From: Phaeotremella fagi
Lineage: Eukaryota > Basidiomycota > Tremellomycetes > Tremellales > Phaeotremellaceae
Direction of reading: 5' to 3'
Length of the DNA: 64,000 nt
NCBI GenBank assembly: GCA_001599715.1
Contig: BCHU01000011.1
Location: 434,001-498,000 of the forward strand
Shown: positions 22,681 through 33,478 of the stretch, in pieces
Numbering within the stretch: position 1 is the first letter of the stretch
Layout of the letters: the number at the start of each line of letters is the position of its first letter
Made by a program: the position numbers and the translations under genes
The notes under the pieces: generated by a model
What the model was told of the DNA's origin: nothing
The model's database searches: none
What the model saw: only the letters and a program-made list of their open reading frames with translations

Positions 22681-22818
22681 CACTAGAAATAGTCAAACGC
22701 CGCAATTCTCCGTGTGACAAAATGAAAATGAATATTTCATTCGCCCTGAGTTGAAAAAATGAAATATTCATTCTCATTTCGTCACACGGAGAATTGCGGC
22801 GTTTGACTATTTTTAGTG
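22681..22818. mobile_element. 138-bp foldback (MITE-like) element with CACTA...TAGTG ends
   Basis: Arms 22681-22741 and 22758-22818 are inverted copies matching at 58 of 61 positions, separated by a 16-nt loop (22742-22757). The element begins CACTA and ends TAGTG, as CACTA/EnSpm-type termini do. The flanks read GCTT and GCAT, so no clean target-site duplication is visible. No coding capacity. The size and structure fit a non-autonomous miniature element or a solo terminal palindrome. The three arm differences are all G/A transitions. Confidence 0.75.
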
Positions 22819-23193
22819 GCATGATTACCGTCTACTTACTCCATACGGCTTACACTATCTTCTTCACTCCGAGTATGGTGCATATACAACATCCTTTGAT
22901 CATGTAAGCCCATGTACTATCATGCTCATGATATCAGACTCCTAGAAGCCCGTTCATAATGGTAGGTATTGCGACTGCCTCGATTTTCATAAATCTTTAA
23001 GGACAATACCCAACACTGAATAGTATTAAAAGCCATTTCTAAATGACAAAGAGGCTTCGAACATTACCTCACAAAGGTTGAATCCATCATAAAGGATCTG
23101 GAAGATGAGTTTGAATTTCGTATCTTTGTACTAGAAATGCAAGAATACGTCTCATTTTAATTATTCTTCTCTCATAACATTTCCCAATCAAAA
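22819..23193. other. Spacer between the foldback element and paralog C2
   Basis: AT-rich, with no supported exon. It includes the presumed promoter of the gene at 23194. No TATA or known operator stands out. Confidence 0.3.
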
Positions 23194-23886
23194 TGCCATT
23201 CACTGAAAAAGAATATTGTTCAAGAACAGACAGAACCAAATATATCGATCTTCTGCAGACTATCGTGCTTTTACAGGGTATCGAGGGGATCGAATATCCA
23301 GGAGGTGAGTAGTCGAACCAATGCTGGACTTGAATAATGACTTGTTACGTCCTCTCCAGAGATCGTCAAAGCACCATGGTGTCCAGAAACCGAAGCTGAA
23401 CTGGCAAAGTTTAAGAAACACTTTGAATTGAGAAGATACAGTAAATATGCTGACGACAACGAAGTTGAATCAGAGAAGATGGAAGGTTTGGCATATTTTC
23501 TAAGTAAGAAGTGGCAACTTGCTACCTCTCGCTCTCTAATGCTCAGTATTGAACTTGCTACAGATGATGGGCTTCTTGATGGATCAAAGGTCTTTCGTAA
23601 ATATAATTGGGCAGAGGCGGGTAGAAAAGAGATCAACGCTATAAAAACTTGGTATGCTGAGTTTGAAGCTGAAGCAGAGACAAAACAACTTAGTGATGAA
23701 GATTTCGAAGAGGGGATAAGGGCTAAGCTCATAAACGTAAGAGAACAAGGTGGTTGTTGGTGGAATCCTTTGTCCACTGAAAATGTTTACGAATTCATCC
23801 CTGGGGAAATTGTTAGGAGAGAGGAGGAATATAATCAAGAAGAAGATGATAGGTCAGATTCTTCTTCGGAGGCTGAGGAGAATTAA
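23194..23886 (+). CDS. Unknown acidic protein, paralog C2
   Basis: Exon 1 (23194-23304) starts MPFTEKEYCSR and joins over an intron at 23305-23359 (GTGAGT...CTCCAG) to exon 2 (23360-23886), giving 212 aa. I do not recognise the family. Visible features are a Tyr/Lys-rich N-terminal half, a helical stretch AGRKEINAIKTWYAEFEAEA, the block NVREQGGCWWNPLS shared with the short copy at 22286, and an acidic Ser/Asp/Glu tail. No signal peptide or membrane helix. It and the short copy flank the foldback element, which suggests local duplication. Confidence 0.7.
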
Positions 23887-24309
23887 AGAGTTATTTTAAC
23901 GGTAACCATAGTTAGGGATCGTAGTAAACGTAATTATAAGTGAGAGAATATGCCCAGTATGTAAGATACGATCCAAAAAACTATGAGTGAGAACCAAAGC
24001 AATTTCCACATTGGCGATTACAAACACATGGATTAGGACTCAATCTGGGAATCATATTTCACCGAAAAAAATACAATGTAGCCTTTGCGTGACCTTATCG
24101 AGGCTCCTTCTAGCTTGCTTTCGGTGATCCATTGTACATTGTGTCTTGAAAAAGGAAAAGTCAATCATTTGAGAAGAGTGGAGCTGAAAAGGGACTAGGG
24201 TAAATGCATTCGAAATTTCAAAGGTCTCTTGTTTCTCTTCTCAACCTCCAAGTTCGAAGTCAGTTATCTACACACCAGTAATCAAGGAGAGATAAACTAA
24301 TCATACACC
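23887..24309. other. Intergenic region
   Basis: No gene, repeat or structured RNA recognised. It holds the promoter of the orphan ORF at 24310. Confidence 0.3.
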
Positions 24310-24846
24310 ATGGCATCTTCTTCATCCAACAACACCATCAACACTAATATGGTATACCCAGAACCAATTTGTTCAGTTGATAGTTTCACTGTTTACAGGG
24401 GGGTTAAGGAGCTCGAGCCACACCTGGCAGATTTCAAATACCTTAATTTCAAAGCTTCATATTACACGTGGTCCTCATCATATGTGGGAGCAAGCTTCGC
24501 CATCAGTAACACTGAAGAAGGAAAAACGATCTGTGGCATGACGCATAGGTACGGAGAGTACCCCTCCACCGTCTTCATTGTTCACAGGCGTTCTAAGAAT
24601 CCGACACCATGGGGATTGAAAACTCGGAGTAGTAATGGTATGCACGAGGTTGAGTCAAGATTCAAAGGCCTCCTCAATGCTCCGCATTCATTCCTAACGT
24701 ACCCACCGGTGGAAAAGGATGAGGAAGGGATTCCAAACCTGAGACTTGCTTCTAATGTCGTTGAGGATCTGGGGAGTAAACTGTTCGCCGCGCTCAAGGC
24801 TGATGTTGAAGAGAACTCTTGGACTGATTCAGAAGGCGAAGATTAA
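24310..24846 (+). CDS. Unknown 178-aa protein
   Basis: Single-exon ORF with an ATG at 24310 in a good context (CACCATGG). Not recognised. The first 15 residues are Ser/Asn rich. The middle contains YTWSSSYVGASFAISNTEEG and GEYPSTVFIVHRR, which look like alternating beta strands. The end is acidic (SWTDSEGED). No signal peptide or membrane helix. Like the other unknown genes between 4.5 and 25 kb it is small, hydrophilic and intronless, so probably lineage specific. Confidence 0.65.
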   Translation: MASSSSNNTINTNMVYPEPICSVDSFTVYRGVKELEPHLADFKYLNFKASYYTWSSSYVGASFAISNTEEGKTICGMTHRYGEYPSTVFIVHRRSKNPTPWGLKTRSSNGMHEVESRFKGLLNAPHSFLTYPPVEKDEEGIPNLRLASNVVEDLGSKLFAALKADVEENSWTDSEGED

Positions 24847-25240
24847 GGTAAGAGACAAGTGGTAGGGAGGTCTCATGAGAAGAAATGAGGTGGTGGAGGC
24901 TTCAGTTCTGTAGTTAGGTAAATTCCAGTAAGGTATATTTTCTGTAGCTCTATCCTCGGCACAGCAGCTTTCTTCTTTGAAAGAAGCGGAACCTGGAAAT
25001 TATTGTGACAACTCTGAGAACTATCAGGGTGAATTTTCCTTTGATCTGTAAAACAAACACAGACAACATTTACTATCTTATTCCCCACACCTGAAGATCT
25101 GATAAACAAAGCCTGTGATGATTTCAATGCAGGTTGCCACTATGCCACACGATTTCTTTCGAAGAATTCGGAGGAACCAAAAAGCTTCTCCATCACTCCA
25201 CTTGTGGTCTTCTTCTCAAAGATAATCCACTCTAATCAAT
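24847..25240. other. Intergenic region upstream of the SET5-like gene
   Basis: No coding exon supported. The first part reads as the 3' UTR of the orphan gene and the last ~100 bp as the leader of the next gene. Confidence 0.3.
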
Positions 25241-26849
25241 ATGGGAGAGACTTCTCAACCAATCTCCCCAACAGAGGAAGAACTCACCAAATCAATAATA
25301 ACCCTCAAAGAATCAAATCCCTCCTTAGGAATACTGAAATTCCTAAATCTCCTCAAAACCGAAAATCCAAATTGGTCAATTTCAGAAAAAAGGTTAAGAA
25401 AGATCTTGACATCAATCGGTTCCAACGATAACGCAAACGGGAATGCAAATGGGAGTCAGAGTTTGAGTAAAGAAGAGTTACAGGCTCAAAATTTAGTTGC
25501 TGAAACAGGGATTGATAAATCTGTTGATCCTAATGATTTAACTTCCAAGGTTGCTGTTAAGATGTTTTCGGGTGGGAAGGGGAAGGGATTGGTTGTTAGA
25601 TCTAAATTGTTGAAGGGGGAGGTTATTTGGCAAGAGGAACCGTGGATAGTTTCTCCTAATCCGTGAGTGTTTCCATCAGATGTTATGGTAATAGTATGGT
25701 CGTGTTACTGAAATCCGATTAGAGATTTATTCGCATATTTGTTGACACAAAAAATGTGTACTCAATGTTTAACACTCTTCACCAAACCCAATCCACCACT
25801 CTCAATAGCATGTCCATTATGCGACACAGCTCATTTCTGTAATCGACTATGTTTCACTAAATCGAAATCTTCTTCACATCATCCACTACTTTGTCCGGGT
25901 AACAACAACAACGCCAAAGATTACCTCTCAATGGTCGCAGGGACCAATTGGAGAGCTTTCGATGTAGTCATTAAAATCGTTGCTAAATGGAGATTAGATC
26001 GGGAGATTGATGTTGAACAAGCTAAGCTACTTGAGGGAAGGGTTTGGAGTGGGATGGCTAGAGTTAATTTCGAACGTCGAGAGATGGAGAAGAAGGAGTG
26101 GTGAGTCAGATTTCCAACTGAAATTTAGATTCTACCTCACTAAAGTATTATAATAGGGAATTTATTGGCGAACAACAAAGAAACAGTTGGAGTCAAGGTC
26201 ATCAAATCCTCGTATCCCTTCTAAACCCTCCATCAACAAATGACAACTATCGTAAATTCAACTCGACACTACAGAAATTATCTAAAAGCAAGAAAATAAA
26301 TCCATTGACGGAGGAAGAGGTGGAAAGATGGTTTTCATATGACAGTTTCATGAACCTGATTGGATTGGCCAACTTGAATCAAGAGGATTCAGGTGGTCTA
26401 TACGCTTTACACGCACATTTGAATCACGATTGTGATCCTAATGTCATGGTGAGCGAACCTCTACTCTAATCAACCGACGTGAAGTGTTAATCCTGGTACA
26501 GGTTCGAAACCTACCCAAATCATTCGTCCCACCCCCAGAATCATCCTTACCATGTGAACTACCACCAAGAAACCCCATCGGTGTTAGGGGAACCACGAAA
26601 CTGACTCTACTAGCTCGTAAGAATTTGGAAAAGGGTCAAGAACTTTGTATATGTTATACCAATCCTGATATGGAGGTTGAAAGTCGACGTAGGGCTTTGA
26701 GAGAGGGTTATGGGTTTTGGTGTAAATGTCAAAGATGTACTAAAGAACTTAAGGAGTTGAAGGTTAGTGGAAAGAAGGATAAGGAGGAGGTTACGGTTGA
26801 GGATAAAGAGGTTGGAGTTGATTTGGAACAACTTGAAATCAAAGAGTAG
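25241..26849 (+). CDS. SET5: SET/MYND-type lysine methyltransferase, SET5-like
   Basis: Four exons with introns after WIVSPNP, after EMEKKEW and after DPNVM, each in phase. The N terminus EEELTKSIITLKESNPSLGI resembles the helical start of fungal Set5. The split SET domain starts at GKGKGLVVRSKLLKGEVIW. A MYND-type Cys/His cluster follows (CTQCLTLF, CPLC, AHFCNRLCF, then HHPLLC). The SET core resumes with ALHAHLNHDCDPNV and ELCICYTNP, followed by the post-SET FWCKCQRC. About 470 aa. Yeast Set5 monomethylates histone H4 tail lysines; the same substrate here is inference. The acidic/basic tail ends at 26849, convergent with JIP5. Confidence 0.9.
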
Positions 26850-27031
26850 AGAGGAGTTTTTTTGGGTTACGGAAAGGAGGGATGTGATTTGTTTGATACC
26901 TAGCATTAGTCGGTTTCATAGATAGTTCTGCTTTCATATAGGTCACCTAGTCATTCAAAAAAGAACTAGTCACATGCATATATAAACAATGATAAAGGAT
27001 GATTAGAATGGTATTCAACAAATCAAAATAT

Positions 27032-28515
27032 CTATAGATCATCAAAAAACCCGTTCTCCTCCTCTTTAGGTCCTACACCCATGTCCATTCCTTTCCCCTT
27101 CCCCTTCTTCTTCTCTTTCTTGTTAGCTCTAGCCGCCAACCGCCTCTCTTCTTCTTCATCGCTATCACTGTCCTCCTCCATCTCCTCGTCGTCTTCCCCT
27201 TCTTCATCAACCGAAGCTTCATCCACCACACTCTCTTCTATACCTTCCATACCTGATTCCCCCTCACTTTCGGCACCAGTTTCAGTTTCACCCTCGTCAT
27301 CTTCATCATCACTATCTTCAAACAGATCTTCAACATCCGTAAGTTTGATACATTCATCGTGTGAAACGCTACCCAGCCATTTCTTATTTCTGTCAAGTTT
27401 CATTCGTTCAATAGGGAATTCTTCGTGTGTAGCGATAACTCCCACTACGACCATTCAGTATTCACAACTTTCTCCTCGATGTGGTAGGAGTAGACTCACA
27501 GAATTTGTTAGGTAAGATCTGCATGACACGGATCATACCATCTTCACTTCCCGTAGCCACTACGTCTTCAGTCAAACTAACAACAGCATCGATGGAAGCT
27601 GGATGACCAGGTATCCTATCGACACAATCCCCCCAACCACGTTTCCTATCCCAGACACTCAATATACCTAAACCAGACCCGACAAGAAACTTGGTCGACC
27701 CCTTGATAGGCGTTATCGAAAGTAGCTCGTCCTCTTGATCATCTGATATTTGGGTTGGAGTGGGTTTAGATGATCTGATATCGATGATTGAGAGGTGTCC
27801 GTCGCCACTACCGTCGAAATCAGTTTACGACTTATTTGTATAGTAGGTAGGTGCTTACGATGTAGAAATGAGTTGTCGTTTATCGTCTAAATATAAGAAA
27901 TCCGAAATATAATCGTAATGCTGTGAATATGTTCTAATACATTCCGCTTGTCTTGGATCCCAGAACTGTACCGTTAGCCAAGGGCGCAACTAACAAGACA
28001 AACCTTAATAACTCCATCATCATCACCGCTAGCCACTAAATTCTCGTTAACGCAATGTATACGATTAACGGGTGATCTAAAATATTCAGCTTGGTCTCAA
28101 TTCCAAAAACGAAACACTTACTCATGAGCCTTCTCTCGTTCTAATTTGACGTTACCGTTCTTGGTATCGATTTGGCTGTGAAATCCACCATCAGCTAGAG
28201 TCTCATCAAGGATAGGTAAGGGAACTCACTAGATACCACCAGCTTTACCTCCCATCCACAAAACCCCACCAGAGCCATCTACACATAAAGCCCTAGCAGT
28301 TTTCTTACTAGGTCGACTAGTCCATACCGCAGAAGACATCTCTCCAGTGCTATCATCATATTTGAACGATTTGATTTCACCCGTTAATAGTCCGGTATAG
28401 ACTATAGGTTCTGAGGGATGGAATGATAGATCGAATGGCTATCAGAAGTTAGTATAAGCTCTTAACTCTTGCTCTAAATTATACCTACCTGATTCTTCAG
28501 TCTCTTATCTGGCAT
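27032..28515 (-). CDS. JIP5: WD-repeat ribosome-biogenesis protein JIP5 (WDR55 family)
   Basis: Starts MPDKRLKNQ at 28515 and continues over several short introns. The WD units include PFDLSFHPSEPIVYTGLLTG, ARALCVDGSGGVLWMGGKAG and VVSLTEDVVATGSEDGMIRV. The C-terminal exon adds GVIATHEEFPIERMKLDRNK and a long acidic tract. It ends with the Lys-rich, nucleolar-like ARANKKEKKKGKGKG and FFDDL. This layout (one beta-propeller, acidic and then basic tail) is that of fungal JIP5 and WDR55, nucleolar factors in 60S maturation. The strongly acidic exon gives a Ser-rich antisense open frame that is not a gene. Its start lies 149 bp from the end of LCP5 on the same strand. Confidence 0.88.
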
Positions 28516-28663
28516 TTTGATGTTTATGGATTAAAATTACGTCCAAAATGAATGCTGGCTGCTGCAGTCAAATTTTGAAATCAGTTCAAGAAAAGTGGAG
28601 GTGGAGTTCATCGGATGTCCATAATGCATCCAAAAAAATGATAGTGTCTAGTACTCTCTATCA

Positions 28664-29866
28664 CTACTCTCTGCTCTTGAATTTCTGTCTCTTTATATCA
28701 CCTTCGAAACGTTGCTTCTTCCTAGGTCCCTCGGTAGAATGAGAAACATTTTTACCTCTTTCCACCAACCCATCCCTTCTACCTAATCCCTTCCCAACAC
28801 CTTCCCAAAGACTCTTCCCACCTCTGTTACCAAGTACACCTTCCATCTCTGCCTCCAACCCATTCTGTCTTCTACCTCTCCCTCTAGCCGGTCCACCAAC
28901 TCCATAACCCAACGCCAAAGCTTCTTCATCTTCCAAACGACGTTTAGCGTCTCGTTTAGAAGTGACTAATCGAGTCATGTTCTCTTCTTCGAATTCGTTC
29001 ATTCTTTGAAGTTCGGCTGCACGTTTCGCTGATGTCGAATTGGTTCTGGAATTGGTTACTGGTCTAACTGATAGACCTGATGTTGATTCTAATAATGGTG
29101 CTCCGTCCAGTGTCGATGCGAATTCTGATAAAAGTGCTGGTGCACGTCGTTCCTTTCGTCCTTTACTTGGTTCGTTGTATGGTACGGCTGCTACTCTAGG
29201 TGGTCGGTATACACCAGAGGATTCAGCTTCATCAGATTCGTCACCGTTGACGTTACGTGTCAATCTTGCTGCTTGACCTCTGGCAGAGACGATAGCCGAT
29301 GGGTTAGGTCTGAATGAAAGTGGATCTGGTTGTTAGATGAGACTCGACTTTTTGACTTACCATCTTCAACAACCTCAACTTCTTTACCTCTACTCTCTTC
29401 CGCATCAGCAAGTCCGATAAGTTTTTTCACTTGATAATCAACTTTTGCTTCTAACCCTCTAACTCTATCCATAACCTCCTGGACAAGTACGAGTTCACCA
29501 GCGAGTTCATTAGATATATCCTGTGATGTATCTACATTACGTTCTTTGGTGGCTGATAACGATGAAGTTAAAGCAGAGGAAGAGGAAGCATCGGGTTCAT
29601 GCGTTGTTGCCGTTAGTCGTAGGCCAAGTAGAATGACCAGATGATGTAGTGAAGTTAAAAGGAGATGAGGTCGGAGGAGGAGTAATGACAAGCCTGAAGC
29701 CATATCAAGTGATGGATCCTCATTACGGATTCTGAATATCAGTCAAATGCATCGATTACTGAACGTACTTGGTGAGTAAAGGACCTGCAGATGAGGTGGT
29801 CGCTTCAACAGCAGTTTGAACCGTGTTGAGAAGTTTGAGAATATCTTCCACTGATGGGGTATCCAT
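28664..29866 (-). CDS. LCP5: SSU processome factor LCP5 / neuroguidin (Sas10/Utp3/C1D family)
   Basis: Three exons. Exon 1 from ATG 29866 (MDTPSVEDILKLLNTVQTA) ends before the intron at about 29730-29768. Exon 2 carries the Sas10/C1D helices (SLLLLRPHLLLTSLHHLVIL, then LEAKVDYQVKKLIGLAD). Exon 3 has VYRPPRVAAVPY, FEEENMTRLVTSKRDAKRR and a basic nucleolar-type end. LCP5 binds the U3 snoRNP and is needed for 18S rRNA processing. The second junction is best read as G|GTCAAGCAG, because other acceptors introduce a stop. Upstream, a GTGAGT...TTAG pair at about 30132-29880 suggests a long 5' UTR intron. Divergent from the carrier gene. Confidence 0.88.
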
Positions 29867-30410
29867 TATGGGTCGATCCTGCTAATATTCATTGGAGATG
29901 AATGTCAGCTTCAGTATAATATACGAATCGTTAGAGATGTGAAGAAGACGATGATCCCTCAGTCACGAGTTTTCTAGGCTCGCACCACTCTTCTAAAGTG
30001 GATATAGGCTTATAATCAAAGAAACTCTTTTTTGAGAAACTCAGTGCCCAGTGCGATAACATCATTGGGAAGTGTGGGTGTGGGTATGGATGTTGGATGT
30101 TGGATGTAAAGATAGATGGAATATGACTCACCTTTTGTTGTTGTTGACTCGAAGAAGTAGAAAATAAAGTGATGAAAAGAAATTCAAATTAAAGATCGAA
30201 GCTGGGTCAGATTTTTAAACCTTTAGGTTGATCACGTGACTAAAGACACCTTTTCGGGGCACCGATGTGTGTAAGTCAAAATACTAGTACTCTCAAACTT
30301 AGAGGTATACGTAGATTTATAGATATAGAAGCTATTTATATAGAGGGAGACAATTAGAAGAGGAAGAGGTAGAGGTAGAGAGTACACATCTAAACAACAC
30401 AGCAGCGAAA
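29867..30410. promoter_or_regulatory. Divergent promoter and leader region of LCP5 and the SLC25-like gene
   Basis: A CACGTG box lies at 30233-30238. On the minus strand a likely leader intron runs from GTGAGT near 30132 to TTAG near 29880, about 250 nt and far longer than other introns here. No coding exon is supported. Confidence 0.45.
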
Positions 30411-32021
30411 ATGTCTGCTTCAACCCTCCTCAAATCAAAAGGGGATCTTTTGTCCGACAAGAAGAATCCAGAAACTCTGCCTCTATCAACAACCGCGACC
30501 TCAGCTTCAGCAGCGTTTGCGAGGTCGTTCTTGTTGTTCTTAGGTAGGTTGAGTAAACAGAGAACTCAAATATATGAGCTTACTGCTCTTCGCAGGATTG
30601 ATGTTTCGAAGACCTTCCAAATTGTTTAGACCTAATCGAGGTATGTCTTGTCACGTTTATTGTTCACAAAAAGCTGACGAACTGGAATAGTGGATACTTG
30701 GGGAGGACTTCGTCAACTTGCCATCTCAGCCAATCAATCTTTCTCCCCAACTTTTATACGTGATCTACTAAAACGAAGAGGTGGTGTAAGTGAATCAAAT
30801 CATCTTGCACTCCTACTAATGACCCCCTCACCCAGCCCCTGGCAGTTGTTTTAACTCTTCTACCACCATTAACCATAAACACAACACTAGGATTTCTACT
30901 ATTCACATCCCATTCACTTTTTTCCATCGGTCTGGCAAAAATACCATTTTCAAACAGAAATCAATCGATAACAAGGATCTTTCGCATGACGTATCTGAAT
31001 TAGCTGATCAACGACGGATAAATCAAGAGGTAACAGAGGTTGAAATTAATTTACAAACTTTACTTCAAGGACCGTCTTTCATCTCTAGACATCCAACTTT
31101 ACTTTCTGCGTTGGCTGGTGGAGGAGCTGGTATCGTTCAAGGAATGGCTTTTACGCCTATAGAGAATATCGTTCGGTAGGCCTCAATGTCAAAACAGTTG
31201 ATTGATTCTAATTTCTACTTGTAGTTTTATCCAACAATCTGCAACATCACTCACGTCAATCTTGGCTAGATTCGTTCACCTAACTGTCCCAACACCAGGT
31301 GCAGCGTCACCATTAGAAGCGCTACGTAACCTATTTTCAAGTGATGCATGGAGAAAGTCACCGTCCTGGTGGACAGGCTGGAGATGGGCTATAGCGAGAG
31401 ATGCGTACGTCCAACGTAATGACCAGATGACTAAAACCCAAAATCAGTGTAAGCTACAGTTGCTTCTTCGCAGCTTTCGACATAACCAGAAGGGTGGGAT
31501 TAAGAGTTAAAGCCCTCTTCGGAGGAGGAATACAAAAAGATTGGGATAACTTCCTAGTCTTCAATGATGATTCACAAAACTCCCCTTCAATATCAGAAAA
31601 ACCACCTACACCGGCAATAGCAAGGATCGCTCAAGCAACCACCATAGTTGCAGGCGGCATCACCGCTAGTATCATTGCTGAAATCTCCGGAAGACCTTTC
31701 AGGACCTGTCAGAGGCTCATGCAATCCACTCATCCATCTACCAGTACAACCCGACATGCTGTTCAGATCCCTCGTTATCCTAATCCAGTGATCGAAACTC
31801 TCAGACGACAAGGTATAAAACCTTTCTTCCAATCTGAAACTTCTTTGAATAGTTTACAGAGTGGAACTACGTTTTCACGTTTGGCGAAAAGAGTTGGTTG
31901 GAGGTGAGTCATCTGTTTCGTTTATTAGCTTTTCGTACTGAGAGTTTGGAATAGATTGGTTGGAGTTGGACCTTGGGGATTAGGATTCTTGGTGTGGGCT
32001 TGGGTAGGTGGTGAAGTCTAA
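30411..32021 (+). CDS. Mitochondrial carrier (SLC25)-like membrane protein, frame apparently interrupted
   Basis: Short exons read MSASTLLKSKGD...SFLLFLG, LMFRRPSKLFRPNR, VDTWGGLRQLAISANQS, then a hydrophobic segment PLAVVLTLLPPLTINTTLGF (from 30837). Later exons give HPTLLSALAGGGAGIVQGMA with FTPIENIVRFIQQSA, then TGWRWAIARDAVSYSCFF and ATTIVAGGITASIIAEISGR, ending GPWGLGFLVWAWVGGEV. The spacing of Gly/Pro-rich helices and the TPIE-type turn fit a divergent SLC25 carrier; the substrate is unknown. Between about 30930 and 30985 the hydrophobic frame must change by one base to reach the next block, and no usable GT-AG intron explains it. Possible causes are an indel, an assembly error or a splice I missed. 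It ends 50 bp from the convergent APA gene. Confidence 0.65.
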
Positions 32022-32071
32022 TCTATAAAGATATCTAGCGAATTATATACCATGCATTAAAGAATTACCAT

Positions 32072-33478
32072 CTACGATAAATTCCCCATAGTTTCGTTGA
32101 TATGACCATGTAAAACCGCCTGAGCTTCAATAGCTTCCTCACCAAGTTGTCTTGGTATACCGCAATTCTCCAATATCTTAATCAACCCGCCATCCCCCAA
32201 TTCCTCAGAATGCGAAAGTAGAATATCCTTTTCGTCAGTCGAACGAACTAATAACATCCCTGCGTAACCTAAAGAGTTGAGTTCGAGCTTAAGATTCGGG
32301 AGTTGATAAGAGGGTTTGGATCTTGGTATCAAATGGATATGCTCTCTACACGATCAGTGGGTCATTGAGAAAATACAATGTAGATTGCTACTCACAAAGT
32401 CATTAACAAGTTCCAACCACCACTTCTATCTTGTCCACCTCTTCTTAAAGCGTCAAAAGCTATATCCAACATCCTCATTATGGCAGGTGCGAAGAAATCT
32501 ATCATCCTCTCTGAAGATTCGGGAGTCGGTGGATAAGGTAAAGAATGGGATGGAGGTAACGGATGGATAATATGGAGATAAGGTAATGAAGGATGAACAG
32601 AGGCTTGGTCTATGATAACACGATCAACATTAACAATCGAAATAAAACCAAAATGGACAGTTACCCACCCAATCGATCAAATTTAACTCCATCGCACCAT
32701 TCCTCAAAGGGTGCCCTCCCACCAACTTGGTTGATCGTATCGACAAACTGTAAATGTCTCCAGGTTTGGGAAGCTCCAGCTCCAGGTCCACCGTTGTAGA
32801 ACGCTAATAGCTTTTGGGTTCTTTTCGGGTGTCTTGAGGCCGCCAAGAGGATTTGATGGGTTAGGGCTAGTTGATGTGGTGTGGGTGGGAGGGATTGGGG
32901 TTCGGAGGTTGGTGGACATAGCAGGATATGGTTTGGGAGTAGGGAGTACTGGGTCAAGTAAGTAAGCTTTTTTCTACCAACACGAGTGAAAAGCTTACTT
33001 TGTTTAACTGAATTAAGATTTTTTGCAGTCAGCCTTGAATATTATTCCACGATCGTAGTCAGATATTTACCAAAATCGACATCCCCTGTTCACCTTCCAA
33101 TCCCTCTAGACATCCCACATATAATTCAGGAACATAAGGTGGTTTAAACGGTTCACTCTTATTCTGTTCATGTTCATGTTCAACTTTCGCCCTCTTCTTC
33201 TCAGGTTCAGATTGCGACAAAGCTTCATGTTTAGCTTTATCTTTATCAAGCAGTGCAGGACATATCCTGATGTTAAACTGTTTCATTGAATCAAAGGTAT
33301 CAGATACCTTTTCTTCCACTGAAATTCAAACTTTACTCACCCTTCGATTTGAAGATGTAATGTCTTCAACTTGACTATCGAAAAAATACAATTGACCGCT
33401 CTTCCTTGCGATCTCGAATTTCTCTGGAAGGATGGTTAGGAGATCTGTTGGTGATGATGGGGATGTAGGATATTCCAT
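32072..33478 (-). CDS. Diadenosine 5',5'''-P1,P4-tetraphosphate phosphorylase (ATP adenylyltransferase, APA1/2-like)
   Basis: Splits Ap4A with phosphate to ADP and ATP; HIT-superfamily fold, cytosolic. Exon 1 reads MEYPTSPSSPTDLLTILPEK and GQLYFFDSQVED. The next exon has FNIRICPALLDKDK and PPYVPELYVGCLEG, then SIL, followed by a 9-nt exon (LNK, 32999-33007) and YSLLPNHILLCPPTS. The nucleotide-binding block is LLAFYNGGPGAGASQTWRHL followed by QF. The last exons give WNLLMTLEHIHLIPR and LNSLGYAGMLLVRS. About 360 aa. The usual H-x-H-x-Q of this family reads W-R-H-L-Q here, so the nucleophilic second His is kept and the first is Trp. The assignment rests on the whole motif order. Confidence 0.88.

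Noticed and set aside
22681..22818. Intrinsic terminator or attenuator reading of the foldback
   Set aside because: The organism is eukaryotic, and the arm length (61 nt) and CACTA-type ends fit a mobile element better.
27081..27515. Plus-strand Ser-rich open frame
   Set aside because: It is the antisense of the acidic Asp/Glu tail of JIP5 and has no features of its own.
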